6,204 nt of DNA from Treponema sp. UBA1798. GTDB lineage: Bacteria; Spirochaetota; Spirochaetia; Treponematales; Treponemataceae. Position 1 is the stretch's first letter. Every line of letters begins with the position of its first letter. A program made the position numbers and the translations under genes. The notes under the pieces were generated by a model that saw only the letters and a program-made list of their open reading frames with translations, was not told where the DNA came from and made no database searches. The DNA lies in assembly GCA_002319875.1 (NCBI GenBank), contig DCFS01000182.1, positions 1 to 6,204 on the forward strand, written 5' to 3'. Shown piece by piece: positions 5,915 through 6,204 of this stretch.

Positions 5915-5948
5915 TTCACCTGTATACGGGTTTATCATTTTATAATGA
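5915..5948 (+). promoter_or_regulatory. Candidate promoter and short palindrome before the sugar-binding protein gene
   Basis: A perfect -10 TATAAT is at 5941-5946, 25 nt before the start codon, giving a leader of under 20 nt that is nearly all SD. The only -35-like hexamer, TTCACC (5915-5920), is 20 nt upstream, so activation by a regulator is plausible. TCATT-TTAT-AATGA (5935-5948) is a small palindrome over the -10 and could be an operator. The rest of the 299-nt divergent region is AT-rich, with only a short TTTTC-GTAA-GAAAA stem (5821-5834). Confidence 0.45.
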
Positions 5949-5970
5949 AGTTCTATACAGGAGGAACTAT

Positions 5971-6204
5971 ATGATAAAGAGGATTGCAGCAGTTACGATG
6001 ATCGCAGCACTCGTCTGCGGAATGGGATTTGCAAAAAGTACTAAAAAAGACGCAAAAAAAATGATCACAGTAGGCTATGCACAGGTCGGTGCAGAGTCAG
6101 ACTGGCGCACAGCTAATACTGAATCTTTCAAGAGCACCTTCACAGAAGCTAACGGTTACAAGCTTATATTTGATGATGCTCAGCAGAAGCAGGAAAACCA
6201 GATC
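5971..6204 (+). CDS. ytfQ: YtfQ-like sugar ABC transporter substrate-binding protein, partial (5' part)
   Basis: The first 78 codons are present; the gene runs off the right edge. The signal peptide MIKRIAAVTMIAALVCGMGF ends near GFA-K (residues 21/22), after which a Lys-rich stretch leads into the mature fold. ITVGYAQVGAESDWR and LIFDDAQQKQENQI match the N-terminal lobe of periplasmic binding proteins of the YtfQ/RbsB type (E. coli YtfQ has VGFSQVGSESGWR and ADGQQKQENQI). These capture pentose or hexose sugars, galactofuranose in E. coli, and hand them to an ABC permease and ATPase, which would be expected just downstream. ATG at 5971 has AGGAGG (5959-5964) 6 nt upstream. The family call is firm; the substrate is unknown. 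Confidence 0.9.
   Translation, partial: MIKRIAAVTMIAALVCGMGFAKSTKKDAKKMITVGYAQVGAESDWRTANTESFKSTFTEANGYKLIFDDAQQKQENQI

Overview
The window most likely comes from a host-associated spirochaete, probably Treponema. This is an inference from moderate-to-low GC, AT-rich intergenic DNA, strong AGGAGG ribosome binding sites, a tRNA without an encoded CCA end, and the types of secreted protein. No marker gene fixes the genus.

Layout. (1) Positions 1-2621, minus strand: the N-terminal 873 codons of a very large secreted protein made of bacterial Ig-like modules; its 3' end lies off the left edge. (2) 2622-3059: no intact gene; a weak promoter, a decayed coding remnant and a long A/T-rich hairpin. 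(3) 3060-4646: a repeat-rich accessory block. Three copies (P1, P3, P2) of a GC-rich, multi-hairpin palindromic element surround a hicA-hicB toxin-antitoxin operon and a gene fragment. P1 and P2 begin with an identical 98-nt module, and the elements contain pieces of the neighbouring tRNA's 3' end in both orientations. (4) 4634-4796: tRNA-Ala(GGC), minus strand, with a strong promoter and a bidirectional terminator. (5) 4831-4917: degenerate 22-bp tandem repeats. (6) 4928-5671, minus strand: a secreted jelly-roll protein, possibly carbohydrate-binding. (7) 5672-5970: divergent promoter region. (8) 5971-6204, plus strand: start of a YtfQ-like sugar ABC transporter substrate-binding protein.

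How it fits together. The divergent pair at the right suggests a surface or periplasmic carbohydrate function. The hicAB operon is self-contained: a promoter with a 22-bp palindromic operator in its spacer, apparently leaderless hicA translation, and ATGA overlap into hicB. The block between 3060 and the tRNA looks like cassette-like DNA accreted beside tRNA-Ala. The tRNA-derived palindromic repeat family is the most unusual item here; no recombinase is present in the window to explain it.
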